Assembly (NCBI GenBank): GCA_041476545.1
Contig: JBGOTP010000068.1
Coordinates: forward strand, 1-16,825
Direction: 5' to 3'
Length of the DNA stretch: 16,825 nt
From: JBGOTP01 sp041476545
GTDB lineage: Bacteria; Acidobacteriota; Vicinamibacteria; Vicinamibacterales; CAVVIG01
The translations under genes and the position numbers were made by a program. The notes under the pieces are model-generated. The model saw nothing but the letters and a program-made list of their open reading frames with translations. It searched no databases and had not been told where the DNA came from. Positions 5,873-12,965 of the stretch are shown here, piece after piece; position 1 is the stretch's first letter, and each line of letters begins with the position of its first letter.

Positions 5873-6964
5873 ATGCTGACACGCAGGAGGTTCTTCAAGG
5901 ACGTCGCAAGTGGAACCGCCGGCCTGGTTCTTCTGCGCGGTGATGGGGCGAATTCCGCGGCGCAACCTCAGCAGACACCGAGCGCGGCCCGCCGACAGGT
6001 CCTGGTCGGCGGCCGCCGCGTCAAGGTTGTCGACGTCCACGCGCACTGCGCCATTCCGGAAATCGCGGACGTCGTCCGGGGAACGAGCCTGGCGAGATCC
6101 GTTCAGAGCACAGGCGACCTCGTGCTGAGCCCGGCGCGTCTGCGGTACATGGACACGGAGGGTATCGATGTTCAGGTGCTCAGCATCAACACCTTCTGGT
6201 ACGCGACCGATCGTGAGCTCGTGCAGCAGGTCATCAGGATTCAGAATGAAAAACTGGCAGCGTGGTGTGCCGCCCATCCGGACCGCTTTGTCGGCCTGGC
6301 CTCGGTCGCGCTCCAGCATCCCGACCTCGCGGCCGATCAGTTGGACGAGGCGGTGAAGAAGCTGGGACTGCGTGGCGTAGCCATCGGGGGCAGCGTTGAC
6401 GGCGAAGAACTGTCCGCGCGCAGATTCGATCCCTTCTGGGCGAAGGCTGAAGAACTCGGCGTCATCGTGTTCATGCACCCGCAGGCGGCTCCCGGCACGA
6501 CACAGAACACCCGGCTGCAGGGAAAGGGCGGATTGGGCAACACGATCGGCAATCCACTGGAGACAACCGTGTTTCTCTCGCACTTGATTTTCGAGGGGAC
6601 CCTGGATCGTTTCCCGCAACTCAAGATCTGCGCGGCTCACGCGGGCGGCTACCTTCCGTCGTACAGCGGCCGGTCGGATGCGTTGTGCGGGCGCGGCGCG
6701 GGCGATGATTGCCGGGCGCTCAAGAAACGTCCGAGCGAGTACTTCCAGAAGGAACTCTTCGTCGACACGATGGTGTTTCACCAGGAAGGGCTGCGACATC
6801 TGGTCGCCGAACTCGGTGTGGGCCAGATCATGTACGGCACGGACTATCCCTACGACTGGCCGGTCGGCGTGGATTTCGTCCTCAACGCACCGTTCCTGAG
6901 CGACCGCGAACGGGAAGCAATCCTGGGCGGCAACGCCTCGGCGCTGCTTCGCATCGTCGCCTGA
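5873..6964 (+). CDS. Tat-exported amidohydrolase, ACMSD-type (Amidohydro_2)
   Basis: This 363-residue protein starts at ATG 5873, ten bases after the DUF4440 stop. The start is chosen because it opens a twin-arginine signal (MLTRRRFFKDVASG). The TIM-barrel metal ligands of the amidohydrolase-2 family are visible: HAH at 56-58 on VVDVHAHC, His202 in VFMHPQ, His256 in CAAHAGGYLP and Asp324 in YGTDYPYDW. The family includes aminocarboxymuconate semialdehyde decarboxylase, gamma-resorcylate and 5-carboxyvanillate decarboxylases and 4-oxalomesaconate hydratase, so a decarboxylase or hydrolase acting on an aromatic or ring-cleaved acid is the reasonable guess. Export is unusual for those catabolic members, which are cytoplasmic. 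The exact reaction cannot be settled from sequence. Confidence 0.87.
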   Translation: MLTRRRFFKDVASGTAGLVLLRGDGANSAAQPQQTPSAARRQVLVGGRRVKVVDVHAHCAIPEIADVVRGTSLARSVQSTGDLVLSPARLRYMDTEGIDVQVLSINTFWYATDRELVQQVIRIQNEKLAAWCAAHPDRFVGLASVALQHPDLAADQLDEAVKKLGLRGVAIGGSVDGEELSARRFDPFWAKAEELGVIVFMHPQAAPGTTQNTRLQGKGGLGNTIGNPLETTVFLSHLIFEGTLDRFPQLKICAAHAGGYLPSYSGRSDALCGRGAGDDCRALKKRPSEYFQKELFVDTMVFHQEGLRHLVAELGVGQIMYGTDYPYDWPVGVDFVLNAPFLSDREREAILGGNASALLRIVA

Positions 6965-6990
6965 GATTCCGACGGCCGACCCTAGGCCAA

Positions 6991-7037
6991 TCCGGCTAAA
7001 GCCGGATCCCACAGCTGTGGCGTCCGACTTTAGTCGG
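6991..7037. repeat. Cruciform-forming repeat between convergent genes
   Basis: TCCGGCTAAAGCCGGA (6991-7006) and CCGACTTTAGTCGG (7024-7037) are each hairpins, and they are imperfect reverse complements of each other. At the centre lies the perfect 12-bp palindrome CCACAGCTGTGG (7009-7020). The element sits between the amidohydrolase and metF stop codons, where it may terminate transcription from both sides. Its form is that of REP-like dispersed elements. Confidence 0.7.
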
Positions 7038-7045
7038 GCCGACTC

Positions 7046-7957
7046 CTAGCGGCGCGAGGTATTCGCCAGGCCCAGGTTGGTCAGCACGACGGTCGTAGAC
7101 CTGGCCTTGTTGAGCGTGTAGAAATGAAGGCCGGGCGCGCCCTCGCGCAGCAGTTCCTCGCATTGTCTCGTCGCGTACTCGATGCCGAACGCGGCCACCG
7201 CTTCGTCGCTCCCGCACCGATCGAGCTCGGAAACAAGAGGGGCCGGCAATTCGGCGCCGCACAGTGCGACGAAGCGCTTGATCTGCGCCGCGCTCAGAAT
7301 CGGCAGAATGCCCGGGATGATGGGCACCGTCACGCCCAGGCTGGCCAGAAAGTCGCGACACTCGAAGTAGTCGCTGTTCCGGAAGAAGAGCTGGGTGATC
7401 ACGAAGTCGGCGCCCTGGTCGATCTTGTGCTTCAGCCGCTGCCAGTCCACGTGTCTGCCCTCTTTGCAGGCGACGTGGCCCTCAGGAAACCCCGCGACTC
7501 CGATGGAGAAATCTCCGACCTCGCGGATGAACCGCACCAGCTCGTATGAGTATGCGAAGCCGCCGACGGTCTGCGTGAATACCGTGGAGCCATCCGGCGG
7601 ATCCCCGCGCAAGGCCAGGATATTGCGAATCCCAAGATGGCGTAACTGCTCCAGCACGGAGAGGATCTCGTTCCTGGTCGCGTTCACGCATGTGAGATGC
7701 GCCATCGTAGGCAGCTGCTGCTCGCGCTGAATCCGATCGACGATGGCCAGGGTCTTGTCGCGAGTGCCGCCGCCCGCTCCATAGGTGACAGAACAGAAAT
7801 CCGGCTGCAGCCGTCGCAGCGCAGGAATCGTCTGCTCCAGGAGTGTGCGCTCGCCCTCGTTGGTCTTCGTGGGGAAAAACTCGAAGGACACCACCGGGCG
7901 CGCCTCGGCTCGTGCCGTCGTCAGAATGTCGTGAATGCGCGGGATCAATGGGCTCAT
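7046..7957 (-). CDS. metF: 5,10-methylenetetrahydrofolate reductase
   Basis: This 303-residue protein has the usual length of bacterial MetF, which reduces 5,10-methylene-THF to 5-methyl-THF with FAD. Family signatures are in order: FEFFPTKT at 25-32 with the catalytic Glu26, SVTYGAGGG, MAHLTC, ILALRGDPP, VAGFPEGH, QLFF and PIIPGILPI. No signal peptide is present, consistent with a cytosolic enzyme. The ATG at 7957 overlaps the MFS transporter stop as ATGA, implying translational coupling. MetF normally feeds methionine synthesis. In Sphingobium SYK-6 a metF gene also serves tetrahydrofolate-dependent O-demethylation of methoxylated aromatics, so the transporter linkage leaves that option open. 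No methionine gene or riboswitch is seen nearby. Confidence 0.95.
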   Translation of the reverse strand: MSPLIPRIHDILTTARAEARPVVSFEFFPTKTNEGERTLLEQTIPALRRLQPDFCSVTYGAGGGTRDKTLAIVDRIQREQQLPTMAHLTCVNATRNEILSVLEQLRHLGIRNILALRGDPPDGSTVFTQTVGGFAYSYELVRFIREVGDFSIGVAGFPEGHVACKEGRHVDWQRLKHKIDQGADFVITQLFFRNSDYFECRDFLASLGVTVPIIPGILPILSAAQIKRFVALCGAELPAPLVSELDRCGSDEAVAAFGIEYATRQCEELLREGAPGLHFYTLNKARSTTVVLTNLGLANTSRR

Positions 7958-9192
7958 GCCGCCGGCGCCTCAACCGCCGTTGGGTCGAACATCTTCTCCC
8001 GGATGAAGACGCCGGGAATCAGCGCGCACACGGCGTACGAGATCCCGAGCAGCGCGATGCCGAGCCCGATCGAGTAGCGGGTCGCCGCCAGACCGATGAG
8101 CAGCGGCGACAGCGTGGATCCGATCCGTCCCAGGTTGTACGAGGTGGCCACGGCCGTGCCACGGACGCCGGCGGGAAAACTCTCGCTCAAATACGTCGAG
8201 TTCACCGCGTACGGCGCACCGTACAGGAAACCGAAGAGGAGCAGCAGGTACGGAACGGTCGTGGGGGTCGCGGCGTAAATCAAGAGCGGCAGGTACACGG
8301 CCGTGAGCAGCCCGGCCGTTATCCACATCACGCGCCGGCCGACGATATCGGCCAGGTAGCCGGTGATGACTTTGCCCAGCACGCCCATCGCATACGTCGC
8401 CGCGACGTACCACCCCATGTTCTGCAGGTTGACGCCGAGATCCTTGACCAGGTAACTCGGCAGCCACGTGGTGGCGCCGTAGTACCCGAACTGCAGCGCA
8501 ATCGAGGTCAACGACCAGAGAATGAACGTTCGGCGCAGCACCGGGTTGTTCCAGAGCTTCGCGAACTCGCCGCCAGGAGCGGCGCCGGCAGCGCCGCCAG
8601 TGAGAGACGTCGCACGCCTTCGCGCCGCAAACCAGCTGGGCGGGTCCGGAATGCCGTGCAGCATGATGAGAGCGAAGATGCCCGGCACGATGGCGCAGAG
8701 AAACAGCGGCCGCCAGCCCCATCGAGGAATGATGTACCCGGACATCAGTGCCGCGATGACGTAGCCAACCGACCATCCCGCCTGGAGCGCCCCGAGGACG
8801 GTGGTCCGAATGCGTGTCGGCACGTACTCGGCCGCGAGCAGCGTCCCGATGCTGTAGACCGCCGCGATGCCGAATCCCGAGATGAAACGCATGACGGCGA
8901 TCTGCCAGTAGTCGCGGCAGACCGCGATGACGCCCGTGCACAGCGTGAACGTGAGGACCGCCCACCAGGTGACGCGAATCCGCCCGACGCGGTCCGAGAG
9001 CCATCCGGCGATGATCCCGCCGATGCCCATTCCGAGCAGCGTGTAGGTGCTCAGCGCCCCAGCCGAGACGGTCGAAATCTGCAGATCCTTGGAAAGGCTC
9101 GGCAGCGCGACCGACAGCATCTGCAGATCCATGCCGTCGACGACGAGCGCAATGAAGACGCCGAGGGCGACGATCTTGCCGGTGCGGTCCAT
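7954..9192 (-). CDS. MFS transporter, aromatic acid/sugar acid symporter type
   Basis: This 412-residue integral membrane protein has twelve predicted transmembrane segments in two halves. Both copies of the MFS loop motif are visible: GWLSDRVGRIR between segments 2 and 3, and GYLADIVGRR in the second half. Segment 1 carries VVDGMDLQ (18-24), and a DGxD there is typical of the aromatic acid:H+ symporter group (PcaK, BenK, VanK), which is why that group is favoured. The NanT/sugar-acid groups remain possible. The start at 9192 follows GGAG at seven bases; the ATG ten codons upstream has no such site. The gene overlaps metF by four bases (ATGA), an arrangement that argues the imported substrate and one-carbon metabolism are connected. 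Substrate is unknown. Confidence 0.88.
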   Translation of the reverse strand: MDRTGKIVALGVFIALVVDGMDLQMLSVALPSLSKDLQISTVSAGALSTYTLLGMGIGGIIAGWLSDRVGRIRVTWWAVLTFTLCTGVIAVCRDYWQIAVMRFISGFGIAAVYSIGTLLAAEYVPTRIRTTVLGALQAGWSVGYVIAALMSGYIIPRWGWRPLFLCAIVPGIFALIMLHGIPDPPSWFAARRRATSLTGGAAGAAPGGEFAKLWNNPVLRRTFILWSLTSIALQFGYYGATTWLPSYLVKDLGVNLQNMGWYVAATYAMGVLGKVITGYLADIVGRRVMWITAGLLTAVYLPLLIYAATPTTVPYLLLLFGFLYGAPYAVNSTYLSESFPAGVRGTAVATSYNLGRIGSTLSPLLIGLAATRYSIGLGIALLGISYAVCALIPGVFIREKMFDPTAVEAPAA

Positions 9193-9227
9193 TGAACTAC
9201 TCCGATCCAGCGCCCCCCCCATTTCCT

Positions 9228-9259
9228 ACAAAAGCCCATGGACCTTGCGATCCATGGGC
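9228..9259 (-). terminator. Intrinsic terminator after the YbhB-like gene
   Basis: GCCCATGGA (9251-9259 read on the minus strand) pairs with TCCATGGGC (9234-9242), a perfect 9-bp stem with an eight-base loop, followed on the minus strand by TTTTGT. It begins 26 bases after the YbhB-like stop codon. Only about 37 bases then separate it from the MFS start, so it could also work as an attenuator in the MFS leader. Confidence 0.8.
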
Positions 9260-9285
9260 TTCACGTAGCAGCGATCGAACAGTCT

Positions 9286-9939
9286 CTACGGATTTGGGGC
9301 GTGGAAGCGGCCGACGTACGCGGCCTTGCCGACCACGTGGCCTTCCATCGCCTTCATCAGCTCGTCGCGCGTCGCGGTCGCCGGGAGATCCAGCTTCGCA
9401 TCGAGTGCGTAAAACTCGAAGACGTAGTGATGGAACGGTCCGACGCCTGCACCCGGACCGTAATATCCGGGATTCCCACCGCGCTGGTTGATGCCCGGGC
9501 CGTTACGGGTGCCGTCAGGCAGATCGCCCGTCCCCAGCCCCTCGGCAAGCCCTGCCGCTGAGCCAGGAATATTGAACGCCGCCCAGTGCAGCGTATCGAC
9601 AGGCCCTCGCGCCGATGCATTTTCGATGTCGTGGAAGACCACGGCGTAGCTTTGCAGCGTCGCCGGCGCCGTTGCCGGTGCGTTCGCCGTCGTCCAATGG
9701 AACTCGAAGGCCGGCGACTTGTTCTCGCCGCCTCTCGCGAACTTCATCGGCACTTCCCCGCCATCCGGCCACGCGGTGCTCGTCACCGAAAGGACCGGCC
9801 CGCGACCGCCGCCACCTCCCCGTGCGCCACCGCCAGCCGGAGCGCCCGCCGGCGGCTGCTGCGCCTGTACGACACCCACGCATATGGCCGCCGCCACTAT
9901 GACCGCCGAAACCGATAGTCGTCGCATTGCCTCGTTCAT
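9286..9939 (-). CDS. Exported YbhB/YbcL (RKIP/PEBP-like) protein
   Basis: This gene encodes 217 residues. The start at 9939 has GGAGGAG about eight bases upstream; ATG at 9927 is a weaker alternative. A signal peptide follows (MRRLSVSAVIVAAAICVGVVQAQ), then a Gly-rich linker (AGGGARGGGGGRG). The rest is the phosphatidylethanolamine-binding protein fold of the YbhB/YbcL group: strand-rich start (STAWPDGGEVPMKFARG), VVFHDIENA, DTLHWAAFNIPG, and the anion-pocket segment NPGYYGPGAGVGPFHHYVFEFYALD. These correspond to the family's ligand-binding signatures. Bacterial members are mostly periplasmic with poorly known roles; some may inhibit proteases or bind small anions. It is the last gene of the exported-protein run and is closed by a terminator. 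Confidence 0.9.
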   Translation of the reverse strand: MNEAMRRLSVSAVIVAAAICVGVVQAQQPPAGAPAGGGARGGGGGRGPVLSVTSTAWPDGGEVPMKFARGGENKSPAFEFHWTTANAPATAPATLQSYAVVFHDIENASARGPVDTLHWAAFNIPGSAAGLAEGLGTGDLPDGTRNGPGINQRGGNPGYYGPGAGVGPFHHYVFEFYALDAKLDLPATATRDELMKAMEGHVVGKAAYVGRFHAPNP

Positions 9940-10003
9940 TCGCTTACTCCTCCAAAACAACTCATAGGAAAGCCAACCGGAATCCGCCCTGATCCTCGCC
10001 GGT

Positions 10004-10009
10004 ATTCTA
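10004..10009 (-). promoter_or_regulatory. Possible -10 element (TAGAAT) for the YbhB-like gene
   Basis: The minus strand reads TCAGGTAGAATACCGG in the 92-base gap before the YbhB-like gene, 65 bases from its start. No matching -35 is visible at 17 bp. It would allow this gene to be expressed apart from the upstream cluster. Confidence 0.25.
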
Positions 10010-10031
10010 CCTGACTGTTGGCTCGCCGGGG

Positions 10032-10904
10032 TCAGCGCGCCGAGCAGGGCGTTGGGCGCCACTTGGCGGCATCCGGCTCCTTCTTGAAGTGCGTACTCGT
10101 CACGAACGGCTGCGTCAGGTATTTCGGATCCTCGACGATCGTCGTCACCGTGAACCACTCACCATTCGTTTCAGTGTGGCGATCAAAGTACTCCGTCACG
10201 CTGGTGTTCTCGCTGTAGGGCACGCCGTTCCTGCGCAGGTATCCCTCCTTGAGACGCGTCGTGACCACCTTCAAGGTTCCGCCCCGCGGTGCCGCACCCC
10301 GGCCACCGCCCGGTGGCGCTGCACCGGCGCCACCACCCAGCGGCACTCCACCAGGCGCACCGAGCTGCGCCCCTGTGCCCGCGGCACCTCCACCGCGCGC
10401 CGGTGGGCCGGCAAACTCCCACAGCGCGACGGAGGTGCCCTGCCAACCGGCGTCGCCGGCGGGCGGATCCGATGCGCCGAAACGCAGCCGTCGCGTCTGG
10501 GTGCCGGCGTCGGTGTCGATCTCAAGTGTGTTGTCGTCTGGCCAGGTGACGTGCAGACGTCCAGGCACGCGCATGATGTTGGCGGCGCCATAGGCCTTGC
10601 ACGCGTTGCCGCTCGCCTCGTCTTTTGCCGGGTCCCAGGCGTCGGCGAGCTTCCGCGCGTCGGCGTTGAGCGGCACGCTCGCGTAGTCGCCCTTGGCCGG
10701 CATCACCATGCGATAGCGCCAGTCTTCGGTAACCACGGACACCCAGTAGCCCGTGAGATCGATCGGCGCCGAGGCCTGCGGCGTCTGCGCGGCGGGCGCC
10801 TGCCCGCCACGACCGCGCTGGGCCAGGAGGCGAGCCGGAACGGCGACCGCCAGCGCCGCCACGGCGCAGATGGCCGCCGCCGTCGTGAATCGTCGATGGC
10901 GCAT
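10032..10904 (-). CDS. Exported protein of uncharacterised family, member A
   Basis: This gene encodes 290 residues. The start at 10904 follows AGAGGAG at five bases. A signal peptide runs to about residue 29 (ARLLAQ), then a short Gly/Pro/Ala linker. The mature part begins DLTGYW (49-54) and ends with LKEGYLRRNGVPYSENTSVTE (218-238) and FTVTTIVEDPKYLTQPFVTSTHF. These blocks recur in member B (12028-12918): DLSGEW, LKIGWIRRNGIPRSDTATVTE, WISVINDPVYLTEPFVRTTNF. Between WEF (162-164) and LKVVTTR (211-217) it carries an insertion of about 45 Gly/Ala/Pro residues missing from member B. Cys102 (NACKAYG) lies where B has HQCKPH. The repeating beta strands suggest a lipocalin-like or barrel fold; function unknown. 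It lies 15 bases after the MBL gene, so they are co-transcribed. Confidence 0.82.
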   Translation of the reverse strand: MRHRRFTTAAAICAVAALAVAVPARLLAQRGRGGQAPAAQTPQASAPIDLTGYWVSVVTEDWRYRMVMPAKGDYASVPLNADARKLADAWDPAKDEASGNACKAYGAANIMRVPGRLHVTWPDDNTLEIDTDAGTQTRRLRFGASDPPAGDAGWQGTSVALWEFAGPPARGGGAAGTGAQLGAPGGVPLGGGAGAAPPGGGRGAAPRGGTLKVVTTRLKEGYLRRNGVPYSENTSVTEYFDRHTETNGEWFTVTTIVEDPKYLTQPFVTSTHFKKEPDAAKWRPTPCSAR

Positions 10905-10919
10905 CGGTTCTCCTCTGGC

Positions 10920-12008
10920 CTATTGGCTCTTCTTCGCGCTAAGGCTCTTGTACGCCGCCTCAACGAACATGTCGGTCGTCCACGATCCGGTGGTCGCGCC
11001 ATAGCGCCCGTCGTAATCCAGGGTGGGCCGCGCGGCCTTGACCTGTTCGAGCGTCCGGCCTTTCTTCACGAGGTCGCGGATCCGATCGCGGATGATCGTG
11101 AGCATGTCCCGGTACTCCAGCAAGTCGGCCTCGTCACACAGACGACCGTGGCCGGGGATGACGTAGGTGCCGCCCTCCTGCTTCTCCGCGGGAATCGTGA
11201 TGTCGAGCAGATGATTCAGTCCAGCGACCACGCCGTCGATGCCGCCTCCTCGCGCGAGGTCGATGACCGGGTAGGTGGTCGTTAGAAACAGATCGCCGGC
11301 ACTCACGACATCCGATCGGCGGAAAAAGACGATGCTATCGCCATCGGTGTGGGCCGACGGCTGGTGCAGAATCTCGATCGCCTCGCCGTTGAAGAAGAGT
11401 TCCTTCCGGGCGGTGAAGTACGTGTCGGCCGGCCACGCCTCCTCGGGCGTCGGCGCCTGCCGTCCAGTGGGCGCGCTCATTCTGTTCAGCACATTTTCGT
11501 GCGCGGTAATCAGCGCGCTGGTGCTGCCGGCCGCGCCCATGTTGCCACCGGTAATCGTCGACCCTCGCTTGGCGATCGCAGCGTTGCCGCCCGTGTGATC
11601 CGGGTCCGCGTTGGTGTTGATGATGTGGCGAATGGGCTTACTCGAGAGCGTGCGGATGGCCGCGACGACCTTGTCGCTCATCGCCTCGACCGACGTATCG
11701 ACGAGCAGCACGCCCTCGTCGCCGATCTGCAGCGTGATATTCCCACCACCGGACCCGCCGGTCGTCACGAGCATGTAGACGTTGCCCTGGACGTGGAACA
11801 CGTGTACGTCGTCGTTGACGGGGACCGGGTCGCCTGGGGTGGCGGCGATCCGGGGCACGGCGCTCGACGGAGCAGGCTGTGGCGCGCGGCTCCGGGTTTG
11901 CGCGCGCAAGACCGGTGCGTTCATGGCGACCGCAGCCAGGATGCCCACCAGACAGAGCACCGGAAGGGCCCTTCGTACTACGCCCAGATGCGGCTTCGCG
12001 ACGTTCAT
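10920..12008 (-). CDS. Exported metallo-beta-lactamase-fold protein with altered zinc motif
   Basis: This gene encodes 362 residues. The start at 12008 has GGAG seven bases upstream. A signal peptide ends near VLRAQT (32-38). The MBL fold is clear: HVQGNVYMLVTTGG, a strand with VLLVDTSV (100-107), the motif region IINTNADPDHTGGN (129-142), His220 in SAHTDGDSIVF, AGDLF with Asp239, and PGHG with His287. The usual HxHxDH motif is here N133-x-D135-x-D137-H138, so both first-site histidines are replaced while Asp137, His138, His220, Asp239 and His287 remain. That implies a mono-zinc or otherwise altered centre. Beta-lactamase activity should not be assumed; most such exported acidobacterial proteins have no known substrate. 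It is flanked on both sides by members of one uncharacterised family. Confidence 0.88.
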   Translation of the reverse strand: MNVAKPHLGVVRRALPVLCLVGILAAVAMNAPVLRAQTRSRAPQPAPSSAVPRIAATPGDPVPVNDDVHVFHVQGNVYMLVTTGGSGGGNITLQIGDEGVLLVDTSVEAMSDKVVAAIRTLSSKPIRHIINTNADPDHTGGNAAIAKRGSTITGGNMGAAGSTSALITAHENVLNRMSAPTGRQAPTPEEAWPADTYFTARKELFFNGEAIEILHQPSAHTDGDSIVFFRRSDVVSAGDLFLTTTYPVIDLARGGGIDGVVAGLNHLLDITIPAEKQEGGTYVIPGHGRLCDEADLLEYRDMLTIIRDRIRDLVKKGRTLEQVKAARPTLDYDGRYGATTGSWTTDMFVEAAYKSLSAKKSQ

Positions 12009-12027
12009 AGGACAGCTCCAGTCGCGA

Positions 12028-12918
12028 CTACGGCTTGGGCGGTGTGGACGGAATCGGCATGGTCTTCAGCTTGAGCTGGTACTCCGGGTACATCGTTTCG
12101 GCGCCGCCCTGCGCGGCTTCCGCGGGAATTCCGAACCTGGCCGGAAACTCGTCCAGAAAGGTGTTGGTACCCGGCAGGTGATGCGGCACGCTGCCTTGCG
12201 GCCGTTCCACCTCGACGACAGACTGACAGGGATACGGCGGGATCTGCTGATAGGGATCCGCGACGAAGTTCGTCGTGCGCACGAACGGCTCGGTGAGATA
12301 GACCGGGTCGTTGATGACGGAAATCCAGGTCAGGTAGTCGCCGTGACGAACGAGGTGCTCGGTGACGGTGGCCGTGTCGCTGCGCGGAATGCCGTTGCGC
12401 CTGATCCACCCTATCTTCAAGTGCGTGGTCGTAATCGTCAGCATGTCGCCGTCCCACTTCCCGGTCGAGAAGCCCTGCCAGGTGTGGGCCGCATACTCTG
12501 GCGGATGCGGGCGTCCGTCCATCCAGATCGTTCGCTCGGGCGCCTGCCACGAAATGTGTGTGTGGTAGGCCACCAGTTGTTGCGTTGGCGTATCGATGTC
12601 CCTCCAGATCCGCAGATTGGCCGGGCCTCTGGGCGAGTAGTCGGAGGGGTGCGGTTTGCACTGGTGTTCGGGCAGCGTGAGAATCGACGCGTCCCAGCTA
12701 TTGCCGCGGAGGCGCGCGGCCTCGTTGATGGGCAGTCCGAGATAGTCGCCGATTTCCGGCCCCGGGATGCGCTCCGGCTGATCCTCGTGAAACCTCGGCG
12801 ACCACTCGCCACTCAAGTCGGCCCCGGCGCGCGGCGTCTGCGCTGTCGCGGGGACACCGACCAGAGCGCCGGCCAGTAGCAGCGTGAGACCAAAACGCGC
12901 TCGATCGATTCGGTGCAT
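12028..12918 (-). CDS. Exported protein of uncharacterised family, member B
   Basis: This gene encodes 296 residues. The start at 12918 lies behind GGAGGG and opens a signal peptide (MHRIDRARFGLTLLLAGALVGVPATAQ). The frame is open 17 codons further but without a signal-like start. The mature protein begins DLSGEWSPRFHEDQPERIPG and has Cys87 (EHQCKP) and Cys231 (YPCQSV), possibly a disulfide. The central block TWQGFSTGKWDGDMLTITTT and LKIGWIRRNGIPRSDTATVTE aligns with member A, so the two are paralogues; this one has an extra C-terminal tail of about 60 residues. I do not recognise a named domain. It lies 19 bases before the MBL gene and 47 after the SMP-30-type gene, inside one apparent operon. 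Confidence 0.82.
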   Translation of the reverse strand: MHRIDRARFGLTLLLAGALVGVPATAQTPRAGADLSGEWSPRFHEDQPERIPGPEIGDYLGLPINEAARLRGNSWDASILTLPEHQCKPHPSDYSPRGPANLRIWRDIDTPTQQLVAYHTHISWQAPERTIWMDGRPHPPEYAAHTWQGFSTGKWDGDMLTITTTHLKIGWIRRNGIPRSDTATVTEHLVRHGDYLTWISVINDPVYLTEPFVRTTNFVADPYQQIPPYPCQSVVEVERPQGSVPHHLPGTNTFLDEFPARFGIPAEAAQGGAETMYPEYQLKLKTMPIPSTPPKP

Positions 12919-12965
12919 ACGCCCTCCAGAGCCCGCATTGTAACCGAACCAGTGTCCCACCGGCC

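Noticed and set aside
5573..7012. Minus-strand open frame of 479 codons opposite the amidohydrolase
   Set aside because: It is antisense to an enzyme with all metal ligands in place and has no signals of its own.
7843..9195. Plus-strand open frame of 450 codons opposite the MFS gene
   Set aside because: Its Arg/Asp/Gly-rich composition is typical of the complement of a GC-rich membrane protein gene.
10089..11285. Plus-strand open frame of 398 codons opposite member A and the MBL gene
   Set aside because: It crosses two genes with good ribosome sites and motifs on the other strand.
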